64,000 bases of DNA from Sequoia sempervirens (taxonomy: Eukaryota > Streptophyta > Pinopsida > Cupressales > Cupressaceae): positions 152,501,559-152,565,558 of the forward strand of contig VDFB02047230.1 in assembly GCA_007258455.2 (NCBI GenBank). Reading direction: 5' to 3'. Both the position numbers and the translations under genes were made by a program. Below, piece by piece: positions 1 through 11,522 of this stretch; the stretch's first letter is position 1, and every line of letters starts with the position of its first letter. The notes under the pieces are model-generated. The model was not told where the DNA came from. It searched no databases and saw nothing but the letters and a program-made list of their open reading frames with translations.

Positions 1-2700
1 ATCACCATCCTCAACCTTTGGTAAAACAATCAGAAACAAGTCTAGTAGATCAAAAGTGAAAACTTAAACATCGAAGTCTCTATTAGCTGTCAAAAACATA
101 GGTTTCAACCATGAGAGGTTTCCAAGCTCTCACAACATTTCAGGGTAACAAACAAGGCCAAATGAATTTGACCTTCTTCTCTTGAGGTGCTGCTAGACCT
201 AGGTAGGTATACCTATAGCAATGAGGCAGACTTGACCTTTGTTTATTTCCCAAAATAATTTACCCACATAGGCAAATAGGAGTGGATAAATGAGTTTTAA
301 TTTGGTATAAATTGTATAAGCAATATCAGGGAAAAAATTGAATATGTTCATATGTAAAAATGAATGAATTTAAATAGTAGAATGGTAGAGACTAGTGCCT
401 TATTGGGTATACAAAGTTCAAATGATGATCTGAAACAAATAACTTCTTTCTGGTAGATACTCAAATTATTTGGCATATAATTTTAAGTTTATAAATGGTA
501 TAAACATACAAGGATGTGACTACTGAGTTCTTAATGATCCAAATGAGATTTCCTAATCACTATGACTGACTAAAAGGACTTAATCTTTCCTTGAAAGAAC
601 CAATTAATCCAATCATACATATACAACAAATGTGAATTGATAAACTAAGAAATATCCTTGATATATTAGTTTAAACAATTAGAAAACATCAACCTTGGAG
701 ACAACTTCAACAATACTTTTAATTAACACAACAAACAATTGAACCAAAAAAATGCCACCAAATCAGATGAACTCAATTGAAATCTTCATCCTTTTTTACA
801 TGCATCATAGTCTCAAAAATAAAAACATTCTGATCTACTATATTTTTGGTTCCTTCTTTGCTCTATCTCTTATTCGCTGTCAAAAATTGGTATTTATACA
901 TCGGCCACATGAAAAGTTGCGTCCATTCGTATTCAAAACTCGAAGATCTATTGTATTTGGGCCTTTTCAAACATTCATCAAACACCTGCTGAGACATCAT
1001 GTAGTTCCACCGATGCCTTGAGTCTCTCTGACTATCACATATTACATATCGCTTTGGTATCACATAGTCTCATTGATGTTCTGAGTCTCACTGATAGCTT
1101 GTGCCTTCAATTTTGTGTATCGTTATGACTCTCGCCAATGAAAACTATCGATGTGACTCAGGGGGCCAACAAAATGTTCCATAGCTTACATCATGTTTTG
1201 TTGAGATTTCTCCTTTGTCAATTCTGATTGCCGAGATATAGTGGTTTTCCTGCTGATGTAAGTACATTCAGTATGACCTTTCGTATCTCTCCCCACTGAA
1301 GCCAATCTCACTGAAGATCAAACATACAGCCAAGTCTCAATGTAATCCAGTCACTATGACATAGGGGGTCGAGAGGACTCCATGACTTCATCTCGATGAC
1401 AACGACAAAATCCACTCTTCCTTTTCTGGTGAAACCAAATGAATGCTCAGGGACATCACACTAACAACTTAAGTCTGGGCAATGGTTCTTTGTGATTCAT
1501 CAGTAAAACACATATGTACTCGCTATGACCTATCCCAACGATTGTTGTCTCGCCGATATGTCTCTATATCTTCGATCAGTAAGACACAAATAGACTTGAT
1601 ATGATTCACCCTGATGCATACTATCTTGCCAATAGGATCCTCTGGTTGCTGAGATAGTGAACTGTGTCTACCTAATGTGTATCCTTAGATGTGATCTGAT
1701 CAAAAGGACATTCCTGACCTCTTGCCGATAGACTGCAAAAGACAGGTTAATATAAAATGCTTTATGGATCATTGAGACTTGCAATATGTTACGTTGATAT
1801 GGCTTACACATTCAAATGCTCAAGGATAAATGAATTCTATTGGACCAAATGATGAAAACAAACTAAAACATGGGAAAACATGATATGCAAAGCAAATGGT
1901 ATGGACATATTTTGGGAATTAATGAGTATGTGCGGCCATAAAATTTTCAAAATTTTACAATTCTAATAGTCTCAAGTCTAGGTCAGTAAGTAAACAAGTT
2001 GGTCAACTCTTTGTGTCAATAGCCTATCATCCCATCAATTCCATATCAATCATCTGATATCGTCATGTGCTAGGATGCATCCTTCCTACAATGGACATCA
2101 ACATCAAGCATAATCATAGTTTAGTCTTGGCTAGTGGTATTGAAGAACATCAGCTTGTTTGTTTACTTTATCTTTATCTTGTTAGATATATCTTATTGCA
2201 CTCATTTCAATGACCTCTCGATGATGTCTAAATGAAATACTTAGAGAGAAAGGAATGGGGCAATGATCATTATCTTTTTATCTGATGTTCTTGTTGGATA
2301 CTCTTGTAATATAAACATGGTCATACGTGCTTTGTTCGGGTGTAGGGAGGATGTTTCAGGTATCTTGTTGACCACATGGGAGGGCTTGATTTTCTATGTT
2401 TTGTTCTGAGATATTTGAAATATCTGAACTACACTTTAAATAAGGTTTCATATGCTAGGTGTGAATAGGAGTATTCCTATTTGATTGTCGAGTCAAATTC
2501 CATCACACTAGGCAGAATGCTATCCTAATTCTTTATACCTTGATGCATCGTGCCTACATGTGTTATCAAACATAAGGTAATTGGCCCTTTAAAAATCCCA
2601 ACTCCTTGGAAAATCATCATCATCATCATCATCTCGTGTCTTGTTGGAATCTCTTGCTTTCTCCTATCTTCTTTCCGCACTAACATGGTACCATGATAGT
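1..2700. other. Internal region of element D without recognisable genes
   Basis: No frame here resembles a known protein; the frames at 752-1063 are short and overlap on both strands. Between about 1000 and 1760 short phrases such as CTCACTGAT and GCCGATAT recur at irregular spacing. This suggests a decayed tandem-repeat region like the one in element C at 17300-19600. Confidence 0.4.
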
Positions 2701-3345
2701 TAATCAAAATTCATCATATATGCATCCATCCTGCATCAACAAACTATCAGCATATTGCATATCATATCATATAGGAAATATTAAATCATATCACATGCAT
2801 TGCATTTCCATCATTTGCATAATATAGATTGGTTATTCAAAGCATTTCATTTACATATTTGCATTCATTTGCATCATCATATTCATAAATCATATAAAAC
2901 ATCATTTGCATATCATATCATAAACATTGTCATAATATCCATAGAACATATATAAGCATCATATAAATACATCACCATATAATGCATGAGAAAAGATAAT
3001 GAAAATTTTTTATTTCATCCATTAGGGGCATAATATAGATATGTTAGTTGCATAATCATTACATTTTGCATGATCATATCATAACATAAAAGATATTAAA
3101 AAAGAAAGCATCTCATCACATTCGCATCATTACATTATCATCACAAAATGAATAACATCATTGCATCACATCATAAAGTCACACATCACATCACATAAAC
3201 ATCATAGTATCATATAGAATCATTGCATAGCATATAGAAAATAAAAGCCATCCACAATGCATAAATAGAATAGAACACATCACATTGAATCAACATCATC
3301 TCATACCATATATACCATCAAAATATACACTATCATAGTACAAAA
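2700..3345. repeat. CAT/ATC-rich low-complexity stretch
   Basis: Dense degenerate repeats of CATCA, CATAT and GCAT units with no reading frame. It lies just downstream of the PMD frame on the minus strand. Element C has the equivalent TGATG-rich stretch downstream of its PMD frame at 16900-17330, so both probably derive from the same ancestral 3' region. Confidence 0.6.
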
Positions 3346-3442
3346 TCAGATCAAAATATACACGTGTATGTCAATAGAGTACAATGGCCCATGGGGCTAT
3401 CAAAAACAAGCCCATGGGGCACAAAAATAATTTTGTCTCTAA

Positions 3443-5755
3443 TCAAAATAGCCTAACCTTGTTGGTTGCTTCCCTCACCACCTTCTCTCTCCCCGTGGTA
3501 TTTTGTAGGTCTGTGGCATGTCCTCTATGAAAATTTTGGGACTCGGGTTGGTCTCCACATAGCCTGATAATAATGCATTCTATAATAATCGGCCTCCTGG
3601 ATGGCCTCCTTGTATGATCGAAGCGGTACCATGCTCTGGGAGGAGGATGTAGACATACTCTCAATCTGCTGACATCTGCCCATCTCTGTTGTTGCTTGTA
3701 GCTCCATAGCCTATCTCTACTGGATTGCCTGGTCCCACTCTACCCATAACTGATCCCTCTTAGCTATCAGTACCTGTACCTATTCCTGTAGCTAGAGAAT
3801 CTAACCATCCCTAGGGTCTATATAGAGAGGTGGCTTGATGGGTGGCTGATCATGGCCCCTATCTATGGGTAGTGTCGACACCCTATCCTACCATCCCTAG
3901 TCCTGATCCTACCTAGAGACATCGTGTCTCTATTGATCCACTTGCAGATCTAGGTGTGGTTAATCTTGTGAGACCCTATCTTTATTAGGATGGTGTGATG
4001 GCCCATCTCTGTCCCCATCTCTGTCTCTGCCCCTCGGCCTCCCTAGTCCTGGCCTCAACCTGCTCCTCTGCCTCTGGCCCTATGCCATGAGGATTCTGTG
4101 TCTAGTACCGTCAATCTAAGAGGTGGCCTAAACCAATCCTTGTATTCTTGTGTAGTCCCTACATTGGCTTTCCTCGTATCATATGGCCATGGCCTGGACA
4201 CCAGCTGCATAAAACTCTACACTGCCTCATGCACAAGAATGTATCGACCCCAGGAGCTCTGGCTCATCGTACATTCAAATACCATGACATACTAATCATC
4301 TGGCCTGTCTTGCAACTCCCAAAACTGTCTCTGGACTCTTCCTATAAGGTACATTTCAAGCATTGTGTGCTTCCTACCCTGCATCAATCTGTCATGTCAA
4401 GCAAAAAAAAGCTACTACACATCATCATACCATGTGGGCCATCCAAGATATGGCTGCCATGTAAATGCTCGCATATCATCAAGGACTCTCCTCCAATAAG
4501 GAATCTCGTGTTGTCCTGTATGGGTGAAAGAAACACCTCCTCTGTATCGCCAAACAACCAGATCATCTAGCTCCGTAGTGACTGGAACAACCCTTGGATG
4601 AAGCATAGCAATGTGCTCCCAGGCCCAGATGTGTAGGAGTGTGACCCTCACCCCAAGCGCTATGTTGTCAGTGTAAGAAAGCTCATGCAAATATTTGTAC
4701 AATGAGGCTAGAAGTACTAGCCCCCACGCAAAGCATGTTCGTTTCCAAACCATGTGCCCCCAAGAGAGCCCCCATCTAGGACTGAAGTATTGGTCCTACC
4801 GATTTGGTGCAATGAGACCTGATATGATGGCTGGTATGACCAATCGAAAGGGTGACACAACAAGCTTGTGATGCTCCAACTCGATCTGGCCCTCACAAAA
4901 TACAATCTCATTAAGGCCCATCATTTCATAGCAAGCCTCCTTCCTTGCATCCACATTGTATATCACACGCTCTCTGTGGATGGGCAATCTAAGTATCCGC
5001 CACACATCCTCTAGTGTGACCGTGGCCTCACCTATCAAAAAGTGGAAGGAGGATGTCTTGCTGTGCCACTACTCTGCAAGAACTGTCATCATCCCCAAGT
5101 GTGTCCTCATAGGTGATGCATAGGAAATGTACTAAAGTCCAATCACCCCTAGATGCTCCTAATGTCAATTGGGCATATCATCCAAAATGCTAAAAAGATC
5201 CCAGGACCTGTGCTCATGTGAGTAAAGTATCATCGCCTCCTCCTGCATCAAGAAAGCCATCACATTGAAATTCATTAAAAATCATGATCTTGGTTTATCT
5301 CAACACACCCCAAATAGCCTATGCATCGCTGTTTGTGGGTGTGGCATAGTTTTCAAATTCCAAATTGCATCGCTAGGAGCTATAAACTCTCAAACTCCAC
5401 TGTGGCATCACAGTTTGAGAAGGTGACTTAGTTTAAAAAGAAACCCTAATTGCAAAAAGGCTTGTCATTGTGCACTTCACATATGTGGTTTAGTTTGGAA
5501 TTTGAACCCTAATTCCAAATTGCATCGTGGCATCACTATTCATGACTGCGACATAGTTTGAGGTTGTGCGGCACTGATAGAGAGTTTTGAGCGGTGCTAT
5601 ACTGGACCACTCCTAAGGGACCTAACTTCTAAGCTATTAAATGCACACAAAAATTGGAAAATGAGGTCAAGTCAAGTTGACTCACTAGTGGTCCAATGTT
5701 GGGAAGCCTCTGGTGTGTGCGTACTCTGTCTAAAATGTGTCAGGGAAGCTATCAT
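3443..5755 (-). pseudogene. Plant mobile domain (PMD, MAIN/MAIL-like) pseudogene, antisense in element D
   Basis: Minus-strand blocks resemble the aminotransferase-like plant mobile domain (MAIN/MAIL proteins). Near 5040-4800 there is a segment with TVTLEDVWRILRLPI, followed by one with LLHIWAWEHIAMLHP (about 4650-4600) and PYWRRVLDDMRAF (about 4480). The same blocks appear in the element C copy. A plausible exon 1 starts with ATG at 5755-5753; a GTGAGT donor at 5685-5680 and a GCAG acceptor at 5246-5243 would join it to the domain exon. The frame is broken by many stops and frameshifts, and the C-terminal part (3700-3443) is degraded. PMD proteins are known both as host genes acting in silencing and as transposon passengers; here it is a passenger, antisense to D. 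Confidence 0.65.
5243..5685 (-). other. Candidate intron of the element D PMD gene
   Basis: Read on the minus strand it begins GTGAGT and ends in a pyrimidine-containing stretch followed by GATGCAG. It lies immediately upstream of the PMD, matching the position of the intron in the element C copy (13820-14380). It contains repeated AATTGCATCG and GTGGCATCAC phrases, a parallel to the GACGCAATTG repeats in the C intron. The assignment rests on splice consensus and position only. Confidence 0.4.
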
Positions 5756-5843
5756 TGTACCATCTCGCGAAGGGGTCAAAGCTCAAAAATACAAAATCTC
5801 TAAAAGCTAAATATTGAAATGAATTGGAAATGGCCCCTCAAGG

Positions 5844-5852
5844 CCTATTTAA
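5844..5852 (-). promoter_or_regulatory. TATA-like box of the antisense PMD gene in D
   Basis: The minus strand reads TTAAATAGG about 90 bases upstream of the candidate ATG at 5755. The element C copy has TATAAATAGG at the equivalent place, so this looks like a decayed version of the same promoter. Confidence 0.4.
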
Positions 5853-6189
5853 GCCTAAAAATTGGGGTTTTTTGACCCCATTTAGTTGTCTAGCCAGGGT
5901 TTTAGTCCCCCCGATCCCTTTTTGCCCAATCGAGGGCCGTTTCACAACCTTTTTTGCGTTTTGCCTCATTTTTTGGCATCTTGGAGCCTTTTTGGACCCT
6001 TCGAGCACCTTGTCCTTTTTTTCATGAGATCACCCAAAAATTTGAAATTTTCATATGATCTCTTGAGGGGTCAGTATATCGACATGTTTTCACCCGCTAA
6101 GGTAGCAATGGGGCAAGTTTTGAAATTGGTTTTTTTTGGTTTTTGATCAAGGCAGTTTATTCTTTGAACCGACACAAGTGCATCGCTTC

Positions 6190-6203
6190 AAAGAGGGAAA
6201 AAA
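6190..6203 (+). other. Polypurine tract of element D
   Basis: AAAGAGGGAAAAAA directly precedes the LTR start TGTAGACACG. This is the plus-strand priming site expected just upstream of a 3' LTR and fixes the orientation of D as plus. Confidence 0.75.
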
Positions 6204-7467
6204 TGTAGACACGTAAAATGTATTGATTGACATTACACACTTCATCCTTAATACTAACATCATTTCAACTTGAATCACCTTCTTAAGCTTATCATCAGTC
6301 TTCGCCCCTTAATTCAATAAATCACTATTTATCTGATTAAGTCTTTCTCTTTTGTTAATTAAATTAATCAATGTGATTTAATTAACCCTAGGTCTCTATT
6401 TACTTAAATAATTCATTTTATTTGATTAAATCTCTAAAGTCATCTTATTGAATTAAATAAATTAAATCTTATTTGATTTAATCTAACAATCATCCCCTTT
6501 AGTTAAATAAATCAAAATCTTTATTTAACTAAGTCTAAATCATTTTCCACTCAACTTTGATTTATTTAAATCCTAAGATCTAAGTCAAAATTTTCAAATC
6601 ACCTAACCTCCTCTTATTTAATCAAACCCTAATTAAATCTAATTTTAATCCATGTCCCATCCTCTAGCTTTTTCCACTTACACATGAAAATACATTTAAT
6701 TCATTTATTAAATCTCTATTTTCTCTCAACTTGGCATCTTTAGAGGAATATTCTTCCAAATTTGAAATCCCTCCAAGTGGATTTGTCCTTCCAAAAAGAC
6801 ATTCATTTCTTCTTACATTTCATTGTGCATTGAGACAAGTGGCATTTAAGTCATTCCTTTTCCCTCTTACATGTCATTTCACTATTTTCACATTCCACCT
6901 AATTGCATTTATGGGCACATTCATCAAAATGTGCACATCTTTTTTCCATTCACATCTTGACAAGTGGCACTTTCCCATTGGATGTTGAATGATCCCAAAT
7001 TCATCCCATTTTTCATTTCTCCATCATGTCTTTCTATAAATAAGAGGTTTCTCTCCTCATTTTGATCATCCACAATTTGAGCAAGTTTACTATACCCAAT
7101 TTCATACTCAAGCATATTAATCTTCATCAATTTTATCAAGGTATTAGCTAGGTTATGCAAATTTTTCATCATGGAGCTCAAGTGAATCTTCAACAAAGTG
7201 AATCAACCTTCATCACTCATCAACATTGCATTAGAGGAGTTGGGAAAGGGCCAATTTTCACATCAAATTGGCACCAGTTCCCCCATGGGATCAAGACTTT
7301 TCTTGCTTAATTAGGATTCCATTGCTTTCCCATTGTGTTCTTCAAATTTTTTTCCTATATTGAGCATTGTTAATGGATTTCATGGGGAATCTTGATTCTT
7401 ACTTGCATTGTATCCGATTATGTCTTTGTTTCTTGTTTTTTGCAGGTATTAGGATTGGGGTTCTACA
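6204..7467 (+). repeat. 3' LTR of element D
   Basis: 1264 bp, starting TGTAGACACG and ending GGGTTCTACA (TG...CA). Its length is close to the LTRs of element C (1270 and 1284 bp), and both begin TGTAGACAC. A TATA box lies at 7035-7044. The first half is rich in AATTAAAT-type words. No partner LTR is in the window, so its age cannot be estimated. Confidence 0.7.
7035..7044 (+). promoter_or_regulatory. LTR promoter TATA box
   Basis: TATAAATAAG followed by a pyrimidine-rich stretch (GGTTTCTCTCC) that could hold the transcription start. It is in the orientation of element D and about two thirds into the LTR, as expected for a U3/R boundary. Confidence 0.6.
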
Positions 7468-8380
7468 ATCACAAATTTCAATATACCTTCCTTTAGGTAG
7501 AAAGTAGAATGATAATAGAAGATGGAACCACTTAGGAAACAAGTCATTAGGCTTGGTTGAATGGCTTGGTGCATCTCCCAAAACCTAGAATCCATCATGA
7601 TCCTCCATAGCCATCTATCATCAATCTTTGATAATGCTTGATCTTGTTGACAAAATGAGATTGAAAACCTATGCACAAAAACAAATAAAATGTTGCTCCA
7701 AGACTTCACTTTTGAATGCTTTCTTGATTTATCCTTGCTATTGAATGCAAATTCTTGTGATCTCATGTGAATCTCTTACTTGTCTAGTGAAAAATGATTG
7801 AAAGACTTAGCTTTATAGGCTTCCTTTCTAATTTTTCATTTATTAGATCCCGAAAACTAAAACTTAGAATTTGAATTTAGGACCTTGAAATTCTGCCAAA
7901 AACATGCTTAAATTTGAATTTGTGAACTTAAGGACCCATTCACCCATGGGCGAATGGGTCCTGACCTAAAAGATTAGGACTCCATTTATTTTGAGGCACT
8001 AAATTAATTGATATAATTTATTCAATGTGGGTTATAGTGTCGGTAAATAAATAAAATAGGCCTTCGGATGCATAATAAATGGTATTAGGGGCCTATTAAT
8101 GAGCTTTAAAAATGCATCAATGAGATGTCACTAAAATAGGTCCAAATTAAGTGTGAAATTATACTTTCTCTTAGAAAGGAGTACAATTTTCTACACTACA
8201 AGATCCTACTTGTAGCTCAAAATTCTTATCTACTAGTTTAAAAAGCTAATATATAAAGAATTTTTACCTACTACCATTGTGCCTAGTTTAGCTAGTGCTT
8301 AAAATAATTCTATAGAAAATATTGTAATCCAGGCTTTCAAGATTCAACTAAATACACCAAGTAAGAAAGCTAAAATTGAT
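7468..8380. other. Unassigned sequence between element D and gypsy relics
   Basis: No protein similarity is visible; the 105-codon minus frame at 7449-7766 overlaps the LTR end and resembles nothing I know. A perfect 10-bp inverted repeat (GGACCCATTC / GAATGGGTCC) lies at 7932-7961. Confidence 0.4.
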
Positions 8381-9530
8381 CCTTGAGGTGCCTAATATCA
8401 ACCTTAAACTTCTCAAGTTTTTCCTTAGATTCTTGCAAATGCTCTTTTCCTAATGTCTCCATGTACCCTTCTTCATAAGCAACACCTTCCATTGTTGCCT
8501 TTGTTTTCAAGCAACTTCATGTATTTTAGATTGCAACTCTTTCTCAACAACTTTAGCCTCCTTTTCTTTTAATGATAAAATATTTTTCTTATCTTTTACT
8601 TCCTTTTATAAGTGGTTAATTTTAGTCTTCTATTGTTTTTCTATAGTTTCAACACTTCCAACTATTTCTTTAGCATCTACAAGTTGATCATAACACATTT
8701 TTCCTCATCCCCACTACTCTTACTTGTTAACACCCCCTACTATTCCTTTTCATGATCTTGTAACTTATTTTTCATAGATATTTTACTTGAACCTTTAGAT
8801 CAACTATTCCATCATCAACCCTTAAGACAACTCAACATCCCTTTCTTGGATAGAGTTTTCAATCTTTTGAATAATTTTATTTAGCTTTGCAACCACTTTT
8901 TGCTCAAGTTTGAGAGTGTCTTTATGATTAGAGAATGTAAATTTATTTATTTTAACAAGTTCTTTACAAGACTTGTCTAACTTTTGTGTCACCACCCAAT
9001 TAATTCTATTTTTTTGCACTTATATTTTATTTTTCCTTTTTCTTATCATCTATTTCCAATTGTATTTGTTTTATGGAATTATTAAGTTCAATAATCTTTG
9101 AATTCATTTTTTTAACTCCAATTATAGTATTATCTCTCACTTTCTTTGCTTGCAAAAATTCATATGCAATTCAAAACCTCTTGATTTTATCCACTTTTGA
9201 AATTTTCATTTGCGCATTGCACATACTTCACATGTACCTTCCTCAACTTCTCAAGAGTAGGAAGAATCTCTTCAACCAATACATTATCTATCTCATTCAC
9301 TTTGGTCTACTTCATTTCAAGTGTTCTTAGAGTAGATTCCTTTTTCACTTCATACATTCTATTAAATCATGCCTCCAGTTTTGTATTTCCATTTTCCCAT
9401 TACACATAGTGCACATGGTCCTTCCTTAACTTCTCAAGAGAAAGAAGAATTACTTCCATCAATACATTATCTATCTCATTCACTTTGGTTTGTAGACTTC
9501 CTTTTAAGTTTTTTTGGATTTAAATGATGT
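8380..9530 (-). pseudogene. Broken coiled-coil reading frame with a tandem duplication
   Basis: Minus-strand translation gives Lys/Glu/Leu-rich text typical of coiled coils, for example the frame at 8822-9019 with KLEQKVVAKLNKIIQKIENS. A segment with TKVNEIDNVL followed by LEKLRK occurs twice, around 9330-9200 and 9500-9380, about 182 bp apart. The frame has many stops. It might be part of a retroelement gag or spacer region because gypsy G-patch and RT relics lie next to it on the same strand, but I do not recognise the family. Confidence 0.4.
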
Positions 9531-9709
9531 AGGAGGGATAGGGATAATGTTTTTTGGTTGGTATGATAGAGGGTAAGGGTGAAAAATGGTTTGGAGGAAT
9601 GATGGGAAACACCTATTATGGTCTTTGGAGAAGTTTTAGTATATTTAAGAAATATTGTACCAACATTTTTGGATTGTGAGCCTTCAAAGATATAGTCAAG
9701 ACCTTGTGA

Positions 9710-9892
9710 TCATAGATTTTCTTTGATTTGGATGGGCTCCAATAGACCTTGTTCATGTAGGCCCAAGCCTTTACCTTGGTAGTTCATGTTCTTGAGAATT
9801 TGGTTTAAATTAGGGTTTTTTATTATTTTAAAGCAAGCTACAATTTCATTGTTAGGTGGACGAGGATGGATGGTCAAATTGTACAATTTCAT
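9710..9892 (-). pseudogene. Gypsy polyprotein fragment with G-patch motif
   Basis: The translated fragment contains MNYQGKGLGLHEQGLLEPIQ, the glycine-rich G-patch-like motif found in the spacer between protease and reverse transcriptase of some plant gypsy elements. It aligns with the motif in the longer frame of element C at 19781-20722 (MQYQGKGLGIHE, LEPIQ). It lies downstream of the RT relic on the same strand, the wrong order for one intact element, so two decayed copies or a rearrangement are likely. Short direct repeats of GATGGATGG flank it up to 9980. Confidence 0.6.
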
Positions 9893-10019
9893 ACCAATTT
9901 TAAAACCAATAAAAGATGGATGATGATGGATGGTTAAATTGTAATTTCATTGTTAGGTGGATGAGGATGGATGAATGAAAATTCAATGAAAGATATTTCT
10001 TTTTCTTCATTATCATTTT

Positions 10020-10480
10020 CTAAAAAATAAAATAGCATCCAAGTAAACAATCAAAAACTTACCCAAATGTGATTTTACTACCTCATTTATATCAACCTCA
10101 CAAATGTGATAGGAATTTTAGTCAACCCAAAAGATATAACTAACCACTTATACAATCTTTCTTTAGTATTAAATTTAATCTTCCATCCACCCCCTTCTTT
10201 GATTATCATCTAGTGATAACTATTTTTCAAATCTATCTTGGTAAAATAGTTTATGCCACTCAAATAGTATATCAAATTATCCATCCCTAGATAAATAGTT
10301 TATGCCGCTCAAATAGTTTATAAAATAAAATAGTATATACAAATTATCCATTTTCCTCTTTTCTTTGGTGTTAGTACTATACATATACACATATTGCACA
10401 AGGACTTAAATGTTCTCTAATTAATAGATCATCTTCAATAGTTTTTGTTAGTTTTTTTCATTTTTTTGATTGACAATGAT
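10020..10480 (-). pseudogene. pol: Ty3/gypsy reverse transcriptase relic
   Basis: The minus-strand translation, allowing for stops and a frameshift, shows the RT blocks in order: VLTPKKRGKW (about 10370), YFTKIDLKNSYH (about 10250), KEGGGWKIKF, LYKWLVISFGLTKIPITFVRL (about 10160-10090), and HLGKFLIVYLDAIL (about 10060-10030). RT would copy the element RNA into DNA. The catalytic YxDD box reads YLDA, so the second aspartate is lost. Stops (for example after YH) and a frameshift near 10080 make it dead. No RNase H or integrase was found downstream. Confidence 0.8.
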
Positions 10481-10610
10481 TTTCAAGATCATTATAGGTA
10501 AATTGAGAATTTCCTAAGTTATAAGAAAATAAGATCTCAAGAAAGAAAGCTTCATGGACTACTAATTCATTCTTGATGTCTATCTAGAATTGTATACATG
10601 TAAAAATATT

Positions 10611-10614
<4 letters not shown>

Positions 10615-10655
<41 letters not shown>
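10615..10655. repeat. (AT)n microsatellite
   Basis: About 41 bp of uninterrupted AT dinucleotides, followed by CCTATATATA. AT-rich unassigned sequence continues to about 11040. Confidence 0.95.
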
Positions 10656-10658
<3 letters not shown>

Positions 10659-11039
10659 ATATATAAACTCGACCATGCCTAAAAAATATATATCTAATCC
10701 AACAAAAAATACAAATTTAGATCACCATATGGAATCAAAAACTATAAAAAGATATATATCAAAAAATTGAATTCAATATATATAATAAAAGTATTTTTAT
10801 TTAAATTAGATCCAAATGTTACATGTATATATCCAATCATGTCTAAAAATATATGCATATAAATAACTTAAAGCTCTTGGTACATATAATTTGGATCCTC
10901 TCTATCTTTAATTATCTATAAAATATTTTCATGATCTTCAATACACAACCTCCACTTTTGTTTGGCATGTCCTATTTTAGATCAAGTTTCAAAATTTATT
11001 CTTGTTGCTATAATTAAGTAACTATAATGCAAAACCTTT

Positions 11040-11517
11040 TGTCCTAACATATAACCAATAAATATAATACCAATTTATCTATCTTTATTTTTTGATAATA
11101 TGTTCCTTCAACAATTACTGATCCAATGGGATACTCTTGTCCATCACCATTTATCATTGATTCCACCAATTTTTATTTTGGTTGCATACATCTTAGTGCA
11201 TAGTAATCTACAACTTTTGCATTGTTAGGATCTATAACAACATTGAAAATATCTCTTGTGCACACCATGTAGTAAATATATGTAAATACATGATTAAAAA
11301 TTAGAGTTTTAATTTGAAAACCATTAAATATTTAGATAAACATGATCAATTTAGGTATCTAATGTATAAATAAATTTTAAGTTAAAATTTAATTTGAAAG
11401 TTTAAAATATACTTGTAACAGCTAAATCACATACATGTTCATAATCAACTGAATATAGAGGATTGTAGACATCAACAATGTAATTATCTTCAAAAGGAGG
11501 CATCAATACTAATTGTT
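11040..11517 (-). pseudogene. Transposase-like gene, 3' part (interrupted by element A)
   Basis: The minus strand carries an open stretch with LVLMPPFEDNYIVDVYNPL (11517-11420). A candidate intron of 160 bp (GTATAT donor at 11412, AG ending at 11253) joins it in frame to FNVVIDPNNAKVVDYYALRC (11250-11190) and further codons to about 11100. If element A and one TSD copy are removed, this frame continues directly from the frame at 32159-32270 without a shift. It is therefore the C-terminal part of the gene described at 32159-34660. A TAA stop lies close to the insertion site and another after MQPK, so the gene was decayed or has decayed since. Confidence 0.6.
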
Positions 11518-11522
11518 TTATT
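11518..11522. repeat. TSD of element A, left copy
   Basis: TTATT, matching TTATT at 32154-32158 on the other side of element A. Confidence 0.85.

Larger units (their letters stand above)
1..7467 (+). mobile_element. Element D: Ty3/gypsy (Tat-like) retrotransposon, 3' part
   Basis: The 5' end lies outside the window. The end is defined by a polypurine tract at 6190-6203 followed by an LTR beginning TGTAGACACG at 6204 and ending TTCTACA at 7467. Between the left edge and the LTR lie low-coding sequence, a CAT-rich stretch and an antisense PMD gene. This is the same order as in element C at 12088-22752 (read in that element's orientation). Extra antisense frames between pol and the 3' LTR are a known feature of the plant Tat lineage; the lineage call is an inference because no pol of D is in the window. 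The TSD cannot be checked; the five bases after the LTR are ATCAC. Confidence 0.7.

Noticed and set aside
752..1063. Overlapping frames of 89 and 66 codons on opposite strands
   Set aside because: No recognisable motif, overlap on both strands, and inside low-coding DNA of element D.
10615..10655. AT run as a replication origin or matrix attachment site
   Set aside because: A plain microsatellite; nothing else supports a function.
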